Source: Leptospira sp. 96542
GTDB lineage: Bacteria > Spirochaetota > Leptospiria > Leptospirales > Leptospiraceae
Reading direction: 5' to 3'
Length of the DNA stretch: 64,000 nucleotides
Assembly (NCBI GenBank): GCA_029310945.1
Contig: JARJFC010000018.1
Span: 17,021-81,020, forward strand
In this document: piece by piece, positions 1-9,252 of the stretch
Layout: each line of letters starts with the position of its first letter
Position numbering within the stretch: the stretch's first letter is position 1
Translations under genes and position numbers: made by a program
Notes under the pieces: generated by a model
Database searches by the model: none
The model's input: the letters and a program-made list of their open reading frames with translations, nothing else
Told to the model about the DNA's origin: nothing

Positions 1-1
1 C

Positions 2-628
2 GACCAATCAATAAAATTTCTAATTTTGATCATTCTATTCTTAAATTTAAATGCAGTATACGCCTGGGAGCTTGACCCTGGCGGCAATGCGACAGAAAAA
101 AGTTTGGAATTTTATAATAAACAAGATTATACAAAAAGTTTAGAAGAATTGGAAAAAGCAAAATCCTATATAGGTGAAGATCCTAAGATAGACTTCAACA
201 AAATTCCTAATCTCTACAAACAAGGAAAATATGCGGAAGCGATAAAACAGGCTGAGAAAATAGTTTCAAATCCTTCTGTGGCAGATGATATGAAATCCAA
301 ATCATACTTTAACATGGGTAATTCGTATTTCCGAATGGGAGACAAAAAAAATGCACTAAACTCCTATTTAAAATCCTTAGAACTAAATCCAAATTATTTA
401 GCAGCGAAAAAAAACATCGAACACCTAGGAAAAGAAACTAAACAAAACGCACAGAACAAGGAAGAAGAAAAAAAGGAATCCAAACCCGAAGCAGAAAAAA
501 AGAATTCGCATTCACAAAATGACAAAAATAAAGAAAATGCAGATAAAATTATGGAACCTTTTTCTAATGATTCCATTCTAAAAAACAAACAAGGGAACCA
601 AACAAATGATAATGAAAAATTTTGGTAA
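2..628 (+). CDS. batC: BatC-like TPR protein, 5' end cut by the window
   Basis: The frame is open from the first bases of the window, so the true start lies upstream. The visible N-terminus carries a hydrophobic signal-peptide core (FLILIILFLNLNAVYA) before the mature part. Two to three tetratricopeptide-like helical pairs follow, the clearest being around SYFNMGNSYFRMGDKKNAL, then a Lys/Glu/Asn-rich low-complexity tail of about 60 residues. Its stop overlaps the start of batD. In spirochaetes and Bacteroidetes such TPR proteins sit in bat (aerotolerance) operons as BatC or BatE; the role in stress tolerance is debated. The name rests on the neighbour and domain type. It acts in the periplasm if the signal peptide is real. 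Confidence 0.75.
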   Translation, partial: DQSIKFLILIILFLNLNAVYAWELDPGGNATEKSLEFYNKQDYTKSLEELEKAKSYIGEDPKIDFNKIPNLYKQGKYAEAIKQAEKIVSNPSVADDMKSKSYFNMGNSYFRMGDKKNALNSYLKSLELNPNYLAAKKNIEHLGKETKQNAQNKEEEKKESKPEAEKKNSHSQNDKNKENADKIMEPFSNDSILKNKQGNQTNDNEKFW

Positions 629-2174
629 TTTTTCAATTTTCCTATTTTTCATTTTTTACCTTCCTGTTTTTTCAACTGAAGTAGAATTTTTCCTCTATCC
701 AAGAGAGTTTTCCTTGGGGGAACATGCGAAACTCGTAATCAAAGCTTATGGAGACCTAAATTTCAAACCCATTTCAAATCATGTACAACAAAACGGTGTT
801 TCAATCAAATTCATTGGCAGCGGCGCAGAGACACAAATAATCAATTTTAAAGTTTCTAAATCGCAAATTCTAAACTTTCGAGTAGAGGCAAATTCGGAAG
901 GCAATTACTCTCTCCCCGAGGTCACAGTGAGTTATGGTGGAAAAATTTTTAAATCACCAACAATGAATTTTAAAGTTACAAAACGTATAAAAAGTCAATC
1001 CATATTTTCTCCCTTCTTCAAAGAAGATCCTATAACATCTCAGAATAATCCACCAGAAGTAGTTTTCCATACAAACAAAAACTCTGTTTATGTAGGCGAA
1101 CCAATCGTCGGTTATTATGTTTTATATTATAATGATTTTCGAAGACCTTACCTTGAACGAGATCCCAATCAATCCATAACTTTTCCATTCTTTTTTACAG
1201 AAACATTGAGACAAATTTCTGTTCAAATTGAACCAGAGGTCTACCGAAATGGAATTATTAGGAACACATTAGTTTACGAAAAAGAAATTTACAGCTTAAC
1301 TCCGATTAAATCAGGATCTTTCAGTTTAGGGCACACAAAATTTATTGTTGGAGATAGCCTTCACTTCACCGCAATGCAAGATATTTTTGAAAGTACGAGC
1401 AATACTGTTCATGTCGTGGAATTACCAAGAGGTGCGCCGGAAGGCTTTTCGGGTGCTATCGGGGACTACAAAATCAAACTCAATAAAATATCCAAAGCAA
1501 TACCAAAAAACGGAACAATCTACATTAACATTACGATAGAAGGAGAAGGGGGAGGTGATGGTTTGAAAGATCCCCTTGGAGGCATCTCCAATCAACAAGG
1601 ATTCAAACTGGTATCCTCCAAAAAAAATAAAACCTTCCAAAAACTATCAACTGGAGATTATGGATTTTACACAACGATTGACTATGACTACTCTTTAATC
1701 CCTAAACAAGTTGATGTTATCCAAATTGCTGACGTTGATTTTTCTTATTTTTCCAAAAAACAAAATAAATACGTTAAACAAAAGCTTTCATTCCCAAAAA
1801 TTACAATTTTAGATGAAATCAAAACAAAGGGAAAACAAAATCTTCCGCAAAAGAAAAAAAGATCATACTTTAATACAATAAGTCTCTACATATCATCAAT
1901 TTTAATCTTTTTTACAATATTAACATATGCTGCCGTCTCTTATCTGAATACCACAAAACGATTCGAATTGATAGAGAGTTTTGGCAAAAAGAAAGGAATC
2001 TTCCTAAAGGAATATCTTTTGTCAAAAGGTTTAAAAGAAGGGGAAGCTGAACTTTTACTTGGATATCATTCCAAAATAATAGAAACAGATTTCAAAACTG
2101 CAGACAAAGCATTATCAAAAATTGCAAAAAAGATAATATTACAACTTTCAAAAAAATTGCTAATCAAGGAGTAG
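606..2174 (+). CDS. batD: BatD-like oxygen-tolerance protein
   Basis: This 522-residue protein has an N-terminal signal peptide ([15 protein letters not shown]), a long beta-rich extracytoplasmic part, and one transmembrane segment near residues 425-445 ([19 protein letters not shown]) followed by a short basic cytoplasmic tail. This is the architecture of the BatD family. ATG at 606 is preferred because GGGA lies about 9 bases upstream; ATG at 612 is possible. It overlaps the end of the TPR gene by 23 bases, which indicates one operon. In the family BatD is thought to form a membrane complex with VWA-domain BatA/BatB; those genes would lie to the left, outside the window. Confidence 0.8.
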   Translation: MIMKNFGNFSIFLFFIFYLPVFSTEVEFFLYPREFSLGEHAKLVIKAYGDLNFKPISNHVQQNGVSIKFIGSGAETQIINFKVSKSQILNFRVEANSEGNYSLPEVTVSYGGKIFKSPTMNFKVTKRIKSQSIFSPFFKEDPITSQNNPPEVVFHTNKNSVYVGEPIVGYYVLYYNDFRRPYLERDPNQSITFPFFFTETLRQISVQIEPEVYRNGIIRNTLVYEKEIYSLTPIKSGSFSLGHTKFIVGDSLHFTAMQDIFESTSNTVHVVELPRGAPEGFSGAIGDYKIKLNKISKAIPKNGTIYINITIEGEGGGDGLKDPLGGISNQQGFKLVSSKKNKTFQKLSTGDYGFYTTIDYDYSLIPKQVDVIQIADVDFSYFSKKQNKYVKQKLSFPKITILDEIKTKGKQNLPQKKKRSYFNTISLYISSILIFFTILTYAAVSYLNTTKRFELIESFGKKKGIFLKEYLLSKGLKEGEAELLLGYHSKIIETDFKTADKALSKIAKKIILQLSKKLLIKE

Positions 2175-2178
2175 AATA

Positions 2179-4011
2179 ATGTCCACAGAAGAAAAAGGTA
2201 AAATAAGCGTAGAAACAGAGAATATATTTCCAATAATTAAAAAATGGCTATATTCGGAAAAAGATATTTTCATAAGGGAACTTGTTTCAAACGCAAGTGA
2301 TGCTGTTACAAAACTAAAAAAAGTTTCTTTATCGGAGGAGTTCGATGGGGGCACAGATTATCGTATCGATTTGAACTTCGACGTAGACAAACGCACTCTC
2401 ACCATTGAAGACAATGGAGTGGGTATGTCTTTAGAGGAAATCAAAAAGTACATTAACCAAATTGCATTTTCTGGGGCAACAGACTTTGCAAAAAAATATC
2501 AGAATTCAGAAAACAAAGCAGAAATCATAGGCCATTTTGGGTTAGGGTTCTATTCGGCTTTTATGGTTTCTACAAAAGTTACGATCGAAACAAAATCGTA
2601 CAAAAAAAATGAAACTGCTGTTTTGTGGGAAAGCGAATCAGGAACTGATTTTACAATTTCGCAATCCAAGAAAGATTCAAGAGGAACGAAAATATCACTT
2701 CACCTAGATAGTGATTCAGGTGAATATTTAGATAAATGGAAACTGAAAGAACTAATCAAAAAATATTGTGATTTTTTACCCGTTCCAATTTATGTACAAA
2801 ACGAAAAAGCAAATCGAGAAAAACCACTTTGGTCGGAAGAACCTTCAAAAGTAAAACAAGAAGATTACAAAGATTTTTATTCTTATCTATTCCCCTTTAC
2901 TGGTGATTCCCTATTTCATATCCACCTAAATGTTGATTTTCCGTTTCGTTTACAAGGAATACTTTATTTTCCGAAACTCACACATGAGTTAGATGCTGCA
3001 AAAAATGGTATAAAACTCTTCTGCAATCATGTATTTGTGAGCGACAATGCCAGCGAGTTGATTCCACAATTTTTGACAATTCTAAAGGGGACTATAGATA
3101 TTCCTGACCTTCCACTCAATGTTTCAAGATCCTATCTGCAAAATGATCCCTTGGTAAAAAAAATTTCAAACCACATAATCAAAAAGGTTGCCGATCGTTT
3201 GATCGAAGATTTTAAGAAGAATAGGGCTTCCTATGAATCCAATTGGAATGATATTTCAATCTTTGTAAAATACGGAATGTTAACTGATGAGAAATTTTAT
3301 GAAGCGATGAAGGATTTTATCATATTCAAAAATTCAGATTCAACTTACTCAACCATTGCTGAATACTGGGAGAAAAACAAAGAAAAAAACAATAATAAAA
3401 TATTTTATGCCAACGAAACAGAACTAGGCTCAGTTTATATGGAGTTAATGAAATCACAAGGCCTAGAAGCACTCATTGTCGACTCAAAGATCGATTCACA
3501 TTTGATTCAGCATTTGGAAACCAAAGACCCTGATAAAAAATTCCAAAGAGTGGATTCAGAAATTGCAGACCAAGTATTGGACAAAAATCCTAACCAGTCC
3601 ATCGTTAATGAGAATAACGAAACAGAATCCGATCGAATCAAAAAAATGTTTACTTCATCACTTCCAGAAGCAACTGTCGAAGTAAAAGTAGAATCTTTAA
3701 AATCGGTAGAAGTACCTGCTGTTATCCTTCTTCCAGAATTTATGCGAAGGATGACAGAAATGAATTCAATGTTCAATCGCGAAGATTCGAAAAATTTACT
3801 AAAGGCGCATACAATTTTAGTAAATATGAAATCGCCATTGGTTAAAGCCGCATTAAAAACTTTTGAATCTGTAAACCCAGAAAAAGGTAAAAAATTAGCC
3901 CGAACAATCTATGATCTGTCTTTACTTTCAGCAAAAGTGATGGATGAGAAAGATATTTCTGAGTATACAAAGAGGACAACAGAATTTTTGCAGGAAATTT
4001 TTTCTGAGTAA
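2179..4011 (+). CDS. htpG: Chaperone HtpG (Hsp90)
   Basis: A 610-residue cytosolic Hsp90 with the GHKL ATP-binding signatures in order: ELVSNASDA near residue 30, the DNGVGMS loop near residue 76, and [11 protein letters not shown] near residue 120. The middle domain ([20 protein letters not shown]) and C-terminal dimerisation region follow; the length is normal for bacterial HtpG. The AAGGAG ribosome site overlaps the batD stop and lies 7 bases before the ATG, so the gene is probably co-transcribed with the Bat genes. htpG is recalled as needed for virulence in pathogenic Leptospira. The function is secure. Confidence 0.97.
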   Translation: MSTEEKGKISVETENIFPIIKKWLYSEKDIFIRELVSNASDAVTKLKKVSLSEEFDGGTDYRIDLNFDVDKRTLTIEDNGVGMSLEEIKKYINQIAFSGATDFAKKYQNSENKAEIIGHFGLGFYSAFMVSTKVTIETKSYKKNETAVLWESESGTDFTISQSKKDSRGTKISLHLDSDSGEYLDKWKLKELIKKYCDFLPVPIYVQNEKANREKPLWSEEPSKVKQEDYKDFYSYLFPFTGDSLFHIHLNVDFPFRLQGILYFPKLTHELDAAKNGIKLFCNHVFVSDNASELIPQFLTILKGTIDIPDLPLNVSRSYLQNDPLVKKISNHIIKKVADRLIEDFKKNRASYESNWNDISIFVKYGMLTDEKFYEAMKDFIIFKNSDSTYSTIAEYWEKNKEKNNNKIFYANETELGSVYMELMKSQGLEALIVDSKIDSHLIQHLETKDPDKKFQRVDSEIADQVLDKNPNQSIVNENNETESDRIKKMFTSSLPEATVEVKVESLKSVEVPAVILLPEFMRRMTEMNSMFNREDSKNLLKAHTILVNMKSPLVKAALKTFESVNPEKGKKLARTIYDLSLLSAKVMDEKDISEYTKRTTEFLQEIFSE

Positions 4012-4037
4012 ATTTTAAAACACCTCCAGAATGATTT

Positions 4038-4068
4038 GGCAACGATTCCATAAATTGGAATTGTTGCC
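4038..4068 (+). promoter_or_regulatory. 13-bp stem-loop ending 2 bases before the kinase start codon
   Basis: An inverted repeat with arms 4038-4050 (GGCAACGATTCCA) and 4056-4068 (TGGAATTGTTGCC) and a 5-base loop TAAAT; in RNA one pair is G-U. No T-tract follows, so it is not a normal terminator. It fills the place where a ribosome site for the GTG at 4071 would be expected. It could be an operator, a processing site or a structure that limits translation. Confidence 0.55.
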
Positions 4069-4070
4069 TA

Positions 4071-6395
4071 GTGATTCAAATTTGTATTACCAGTCGATTG
4101 AGTTCACTTCCAATCGTAGTCGCACTCAAAAAAGGTTTTTTCGAAGAATTCGGTGCGTCCGTATCATTAGTAGTAAACACTCACCATAAGGCAATCCACT
4201 CATTATTGGACGCAGGCAGGATTGAAGCCGGCGAGATTCCGACAGTAACATATTTACAAGATAGTTTTTTAAAAAAATCAAAAATCAAACGAATCTATAA
4301 AGGTATATATTTATACCATAGCCCTCTTTCTTATTATTCCCGTTTTTTGTTTAAACCAGAAGATCTTACAAAAAATAGAGCCTACTTCATCCCAGTTCCC
4401 CACTTATACTCCATTGAAAGATTTTTTGCTGAAAAATTTCTGGAAGAATACGCTCCAAATAACCCAGTTAAGGTTCGTTATGTGGATACCCCTGGATTTC
4501 TGGAAGAAAAAGAATTTCTGCGCCCCACATGTTTAGGATTAATCTCCGATCCTTTTTTAAGCCCTTTTCTTAGAAACTTCTATGATTTCAAAAATGAATC
4601 AGAAACGCCCATTCTAAAAACCAACGTTTTGTACCCCTCCACTTTGCTTGCCTTCAGTGGTGATGCAGTTTTAAATATGGGAAGAGAAATTTCGGGTGTT
4701 TTGTTAGGTGTAAAAAAAGCAATTGATTTCATTCAAACACAAACAATCGACAATTCAAAAAATCTTTGGGAAGACTTACAATTACAAAACTACTACCCTC
4801 ATCTTAGAGTAGGGGAAACAAAATCCTTATTAAACGCACATCCACTCATTCAGAAAGGAGTATTTTCTTATGATGGAAAATCAGAAAACCTACACCCACT
4901 ACTAAAAGATGTTTATTTTCGGCAAATCAGAAGGGTGATGAGCCCAGATTCCATCCAAACAACATTAGATTTTTCTGAAATACTAGAGGCGCTGGCTCCA
5001 CAAAAAGTTTTTGATGTTAAAAAACTATCTTCATTCCAAGAGAATGAAAATTTAAAACATTATTCGCCATCTCAAATCAATTACCGAAAACTAAACGCAG
5101 TTAGACATTTGATTGTAGATGTAAACTCAGTTATGTTAGATGTGTTGCAAGGAAACTACCAATCACGACTTAACACTGACGAAACACTCCAATTAGACAA
5201 CAGAGTGAAAGTTTTAGTCAATACGATGCTTGATTCATTTAATGCAAAACTTGAATTACAAAGGGAAGAAATTGCAGAACTCGAAAATTTAATTTCTATA
5301 TTGGAAATTAAATTAGACCGGTCGGCAGTTGACCTTCAATATTCAGAAGAAAAATATAGATACCTTTTCGAATTTTCAAGAGAAGCGATTGCGCTAGTGG
5401 ACGCAGACACTGGTAATATCCTCGAAGGTAACCACCAATTCCGTTCACTAACAGGATACACCCGTGGCGATATAACGAAGATGAATATTGAAGATATCAT
5501 CATCGGAAATCAAGTTTCTACTCAACTACAATTCGGGAACGACATTTCAAAAGATACAATGTTATCACTTCCGGATGTAGAGATTTTAGTAAAAGACGGT
5601 TCGAAACTGGAAGTGGACATTAGTTTCACTTCCATTCTACTTTCTCCCAAAAAAAGATACCAGGTTCAGTTCCGACCAAATTTAGAACGCAAAGAACAAG
5701 AACGTTTGCAACATGAGTTTATTTCCAACGTAAGCCATGAACTCAGAAGTCCAATGACAAACATCAGAGGGTATCTCGAATTTTTCAAATCAGACACCTC
5801 TCTACCTTACAACGCTGAGCATAAAAATATGTTGGAAGTAATCGATAAAAACGCAAAAAGATTAAGTTTTCTAATCGAAAATTTGCTCAAATTAACAACA
5901 AGTCGTGAGAAAGAAAAAGAAGAGGAAGTTGTAGAAATTTTCGATCCAGTTTCTGTGATAGAAGATGTCATTCATATGAATTCCCATTTAGCAAAAGGAA
6001 AACCATTAGAATGGGAACTATCTCTTAAAAAGGGTTATTTCTTACGCGGCATTAAGTTTGAATTCTCTCAAATCATCACAAATCTTTACGTAAATGCTTT
6101 AAAATATACTAACAAAGGCAAGGTGACCATAACAGTAAACGAGGTAGCAAACAAAATTCAAATTACAATCACTGATACTGGGATCGGAATTGACCCCAAC
6201 TATAAAAATCAAATTTTTGACAGATTTTTTCGTATACCATCCACCGATAACCGCAAAATCGGTGGCACAGGGCTTGGTTTATCTATAGTTAAATCACTTG
6301 TCGAAAAAATGGGAGGCGAAATTTTCGTAGAAAGTTCTCTCGGTGTGGGGAGTAGCTTTAAACTTTCCTTTGCGAAAGTTAACGTTTCTTCTTAG
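4071..6395 (+). CDS. Soluble sensor histidine kinase with substrate-binding-protein-like N-terminal domain and PAS domain
   Basis: 774 residues. Residues 1 to about 260 resemble the NMT1/ThiY/NrtA class of periplasmic binding proteins (SLPIVVALKKGFFEEFGA), but there is no signal peptide and I see no transmembrane segment anywhere, so ligand sensing would be cytoplasmic. A coiled coil (about 390-430) leads to a PAS domain (about 430-545), then HisKA with phospho-acceptor His556 in VSHELRSP, the N box ITNLYVNALKYT, G1 DTGIGI and G2 GGTGLGLS. The GTG start has no ribosome site and is preceded by a strong hairpin. No response regulator gene is adjacent. Its 3' end overlaps the convergent gene by 17 bases. 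The kinase assignment is firm; the ligand is unknown. Confidence 0.85.
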   Translation: MIQICITSRLSSLPIVVALKKGFFEEFGASVSLVVNTHHKAIHSLLDAGRIEAGEIPTVTYLQDSFLKKSKIKRIYKGIYLYHSPLSYYSRFLFKPEDLTKNRAYFIPVPHLYSIERFFAEKFLEEYAPNNPVKVRYVDTPGFLEEKEFLRPTCLGLISDPFLSPFLRNFYDFKNESETPILKTNVLYPSTLLAFSGDAVLNMGREISGVLLGVKKAIDFIQTQTIDNSKNLWEDLQLQNYYPHLRVGETKSLLNAHPLIQKGVFSYDGKSENLHPLLKDVYFRQIRRVMSPDSIQTTLDFSEILEALAPQKVFDVKKLSSFQENENLKHYSPSQINYRKLNAVRHLIVDVNSVMLDVLQGNYQSRLNTDETLQLDNRVKVLVNTMLDSFNAKLELQREEIAELENLISILEIKLDRSAVDLQYSEEKYRYLFEFSREAIALVDADTGNILEGNHQFRSLTGYTRGDITKMNIEDIIIGNQVSTQLQFGNDISKDTMLSLPDVEILVKDGSKLEVDISFTSILLSPKKRYQVQFRPNLERKEQERLQHEFISNVSHELRSPMTNIRGYLEFFKSDTSLPYNAEHKNMLEVIDKNAKRLSFLIENLLKLTTSREKEKEEEVVEIFDPVSVIEDVIHMNSHLAKGKPLEWELSLKKGYFLRGIKFEFSQIITNLYVNALKYTNKGKVTITVNEVANKIQITITDTGIGIDPNYKNQIFDRFFRIPSTDNRKIGGTGLGLSIVKSLVEKMGGEIFVESSLGVGSSFKLSFAKVNVSS

Positions 6396-7176
6396 TTACT
6401 TTAGATTTTGCCGATTTTTTTTTCGATGGTTTGATTTCTTTACTATGCTTCGACTTAGCACTCGAAGAAAAAAGCGAATTTATTTTGGAATCATCCAATT
6501 GCATGTTAGAAATCAGGTGAGACAATTCTAACATTTCTTTTGTCCCAAGCATTCTAAGCAAATCCAAAGCAGAATTCATACCTAGTTTTTTAAAAATGGT
6601 TAATACATTTTTTACACCAAAAAAATGTATTAAAATTGGTAATTCCTCTATTCCTCTTTGTTTGATCCATTTTTTACATTCAGGAACCGACAACTCTTGC
6701 ACCAAGGACATTACCGATGTAACGTCTGTTTGTTTCACAAGCCAGACGAACTCTTTCATTGAAATGGCTTTCAATAATGCGATCGACTTTTGAATTCCAA
6801 GATTTTTCAGAATTTCAACACTCGTTTCCTTACCAAGCGTTTTCGCAAGCAAACTCACATCTGCTGGAGGAATGTTCTTAGAAACCATACTAAGATCAGA
6901 CATTGATAACGAATGTATAAAATAAACCAAATCATCGTCTGAATTTTCATTGATCATTTCGACGAGAATTTTTTCAGGAATTTGTTTAACGAGCTCCACT
7001 ACAGTGTCTTCACTCAGCTTCTGAGTCAAAACGATGAGCCGCTCTTTGGGAACTTTGCCAGTCAAAGAAAGCAATTTTTCATAACCAAGATTTTTCAAAA
7101 TTTGAAATGATTTTTTGGGACCCAATTTTTCTAGATATTGGTATACGGTTTGTATGGTAACGAGGACTTCTTTCAT
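6379..7176 (-). CDS. Leucine-rich helical repeat protein of unknown function, basic C-terminus
   Basis: 265 residues from the ATG at 7176; a TTG 21 bases upstream is possible but less likely. The sequence is made of repeated helical units with the pattern LxxLGxxxxxxILKNLG, seen for example at KKSFQILKNLGYEKLL, TSVEILKNLGIQKSIALL and LTIFKKLGMNSALDLLRMLG. These are somewhat like the MgtE N-terminal helical repeats, but no transporter domain follows. The last 30 residues are Lys/Ser-rich (SKKKSAKSKVTKKKR), a possible nucleic-acid- or membrane-contacting tail. It has no signal peptide. It is convergent with the kinase gene and divergent from the gene at 7268. Function unknown. Confidence 0.7.
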   Translation of the reverse strand: MKEVLVTIQTVYQYLEKLGPKKSFQILKNLGYEKLLSLTGKVPKERLIVLTQKLSEDTVVELVKQIPEKILVEMINENSDDDLVYFIHSLSMSDLSMVSKNIPPADVSLLAKTLGKETSVEILKNLGIQKSIALLKAISMKEFVWLVKQTDVTSVMSLVQELSVPECKKWIKQRGIEELPILIHFFGVKNVLTIFKKLGMNSALDLLRMLGTKEMLELSHLISNMQLDDSKINSLFSSSAKSKHSKEIKPSKKKSAKSKVTKKKR

Positions 7177-7267
7177 TGGTTCCAACTTTTGACACAAACT
7201 GACAGATTCCCTCTGGAATTCCAGAGAATTTCCTTTCCGAAATCAAGAAATATGCAAAAATGGATGA

Positions 7268-8431
7268 GTGAAACGATCCAGGCTTATTCTATTTGTTGTT
7301 ATCTACCTTATTTTTTTTGGTTTTTTATGTTACGAAAAGACCAAACCATACGAACACTCACTATCATCACTCATCGGAATCTGGGAAGGTTTTTACGAAA
7401 TCAATCCAGATAAAACAGAGACGGGATTTGTTGTATACAAATCAGGTGGATACGACGGACAATTTTTTTATTTCATAGCAAAAGACCTGTTTGCCGAAGA
7501 CAAATGGGAGCTAATTGTCGACTCCTTTTACTTTCGTTTACATAGAATTGGTTTATCAATATTAACTGGTTTGGTTTCTAGTGTTCTCGGCTTCGATCAT
7601 TACCCCATAGTCTGCCTGACAATTTGCAACTTAGTATTTCTTTCTTCATTTTTTTGTTTGGTAGATTTATTGCCTAATCAATTCAAATACCTGTCAATTT
7701 TGTATTTATTCTCTCCATTTTCATTGAATGCCAATCTACTTTTGGTGGCAGACTCTCTATTTGTTAGCTTTGGAATCATTGGCTATTATTTTTTTAAAAA
7801 GAACAACCACCTCAGTTCCGCGCTTCTATTTTTTCTTATGATTTTCACAAGAGAATTAGGCATATTATTTCTAATCCCCATCACAATTCTAAAACTACAC
7901 GAACGTAGTTACAAGATTGCATTTTTTTATTTTTTACCCATTCTACTTTTTCTAGTTTTTTTAGGTTATGGATTTATTTTATCTCCGAACCATTTAGGAA
8001 CCAACCCCCTGGGCTTTAGAGACATGACAGACTACCCTTTGTTTGGTTTCTTCAAGAGCTTTTTTGAGTCGGGCAATTTTCATTTCTCTATCAAGGAATT
8101 TCCCAAAATTATTTTCTTATTGAGCTTCATTTTAGTAAGTCTTGGTATTTGTTTTGGTATAAAAACATATTTACGATCCTCTCCCATACTCATTCTGCCA
8201 ATTTTAGGAAGTCTTGGGGTCATCCTCATTGCAGAAGAGGGCTACTGGAGGTCGTTTGACAATTTATCGCGGATGTTCACTTTGGTATTACCAATAACAA
8301 TTTTACTTTTCTCTGAAACAAAAAGTCTAATTTTTAAGATGTTTTTTACATTTACAGTGTTTCTAATTTTTTTCATTTTCATACGAACTGTTTGGATCAC
8401 ACCTTCACGGGAGTTTTTTTTAGCACAATGA
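7268..8431 (+). CDS. Polytopic membrane protein, glycosyltransferase-like (GT-C/AZOBR_p60025-like)
   Basis: 387 residues with about 9-10 hydrophobic segments. After the first membrane helix there is a conserved-looking loop, YKSGGYDGQFFYFIAKDLF, followed by an HRIG element. This resembles membrane proteins annotated as cell-surface glycopolymer formation proteins with a GT-C-like fold. The start is GTG at 7268; an ATG eight bases upstream opens only a three-codon ORF. It overlaps the following mqnD-like gene by an ATGA junction, so the two are translationally coupled although their roles look unrelated. The membrane nature is certain; the sugar-transfer role is an inference from motif resemblance. 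Confidence 0.65.
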   Translation: MKRSRLILFVVIYLIFFGFLCYEKTKPYEHSLSSLIGIWEGFYEINPDKTETGFVVYKSGGYDGQFFYFIAKDLFAEDKWELIVDSFYFRLHRIGLSILTGLVSSVLGFDHYPIVCLTICNLVFLSSFFCLVDLLPNQFKYLSILYLFSPFSLNANLLLVADSLFVSFGIIGYYFFKKNNHLSSALLFFLMIFTRELGILFLIPITILKLHERSYKIAFFYFLPILLFLVFLGYGFILSPNHLGTNPLGFRDMTDYPLFGFFKSFFESGNFHFSIKEFPKIIFLLSFILVSLGICFGIKTYLRSSPILILPILGSLGVILIAEEGYWRSFDNLSRMFTLVLPITILLFSETKSLIFKMFFTFTVFLIFFIFIRTVWITPSREFFLAQ

Positions 8432-9252
8432 TTTCACTTGCCTATTCGCCATGCCCCAACGACACTTTTATCTTTTACCACCTAATTAACGATAAGAGTT
8501 ACCCCGTAAAAGAAGAACTTCACGATGTGGAAAAACTCAACGAATATGCCTTTGAAAATAAATTCCCCGTAACAAAACTAAGTTTTGCGGCTTATTTTAA
8601 GGTCATTGAAAATTACATCCTTCTGGAGGTGGGTTCAGCTCTCGGTCGCGGGTGCGGCCCAATTTTAGTTCGCAAAAAAGGTTCAAATACGAACCTCCAC
8701 AATTACAATTGCCTATTTGTTCCAGGCTTAAATACGACCGCTAACTTACTTTTATCTTTATATACTAATGGAAATCATAAACCAGAGCCCCTTCGGTATG
8801 ATAAAATCATTCCAGGCGTAACTGAAGATGACTCCAACCTTGGAGTCATTATCCACGAAGAACGTTTTACTTACGAAAAAAGAGGACTAGAAGCTGTTGT
8901 AGATTTAGGAGAGTGGTGGGAAGAATCAACAGGCAATCCTATTCCACTTGGTGCCATCGCCATCAGAAGAGATATCCCCAAGGAAGAAGCACTTCGGTTC
9001 CAAGATGCATTAAAAAATAGTTTAAAAATTGCCTACTCAGAACCAAAACCGATGATGGATTACATCAAAGAAAACTCACAAAACAAAGATGAGGTGGTTA
9101 TTAAATCGCATATCGACCTCTACGTAAATGAATTTACACAAAATTTAGGCAAGATTGGCCACGATGCGATCACCCATCTATTGGAACGCGCAGTGCAAGT
9201 GGGTTTCATTCCGAAACCCAAAAACCTAGAACTTTTTTTAGGAGAAAGATAA
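8428..9252 (+). CDS. mqnD: MqnD-type 1,4-dihydroxy-6-naphthoate synthase
   Basis: 274 residues from the ATG at 8428, giving the N-terminus MISLAYSPCPNDTFIFYHL with the SPCPNDTF motif typical of MqnD. The family is a periplasmic-binding-protein-like fold used as an enzyme: it converts cyclic dehypoxanthine futalosine to 1,4-dihydroxy-6-naphthoate in the futalosine route to menaquinone. Other conserved pieces visible are GRGCGPILV and GVIIHEERFTYE. The ATG overlaps the upstream TGA. The gene is convergent with the tail-fibre-like gene and overlaps its end by 15 bases. No other menaquinone genes lie in the window. Confidence 0.85.
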   Translation: MISLAYSPCPNDTFIFYHLINDKSYPVKEELHDVEKLNEYAFENKFPVTKLSFAAYFKVIENYILLEVGSALGRGCGPILVRKKGSNTNLHNYNCLFVPGLNTTANLLLSLYTNGNHKPEPLRYDKIIPGVTEDDSNLGVIIHEERFTYEKRGLEAVVDLGEWWEESTGNPIPLGAIAIRRDIPKEEALRFQDALKNSLKIAYSEPKPMMDYIKENSQNKDEVVIKSHIDLYVNEFTQNLGKIGHDAITHLLERAVQVGFIPKPKNLELFLGER

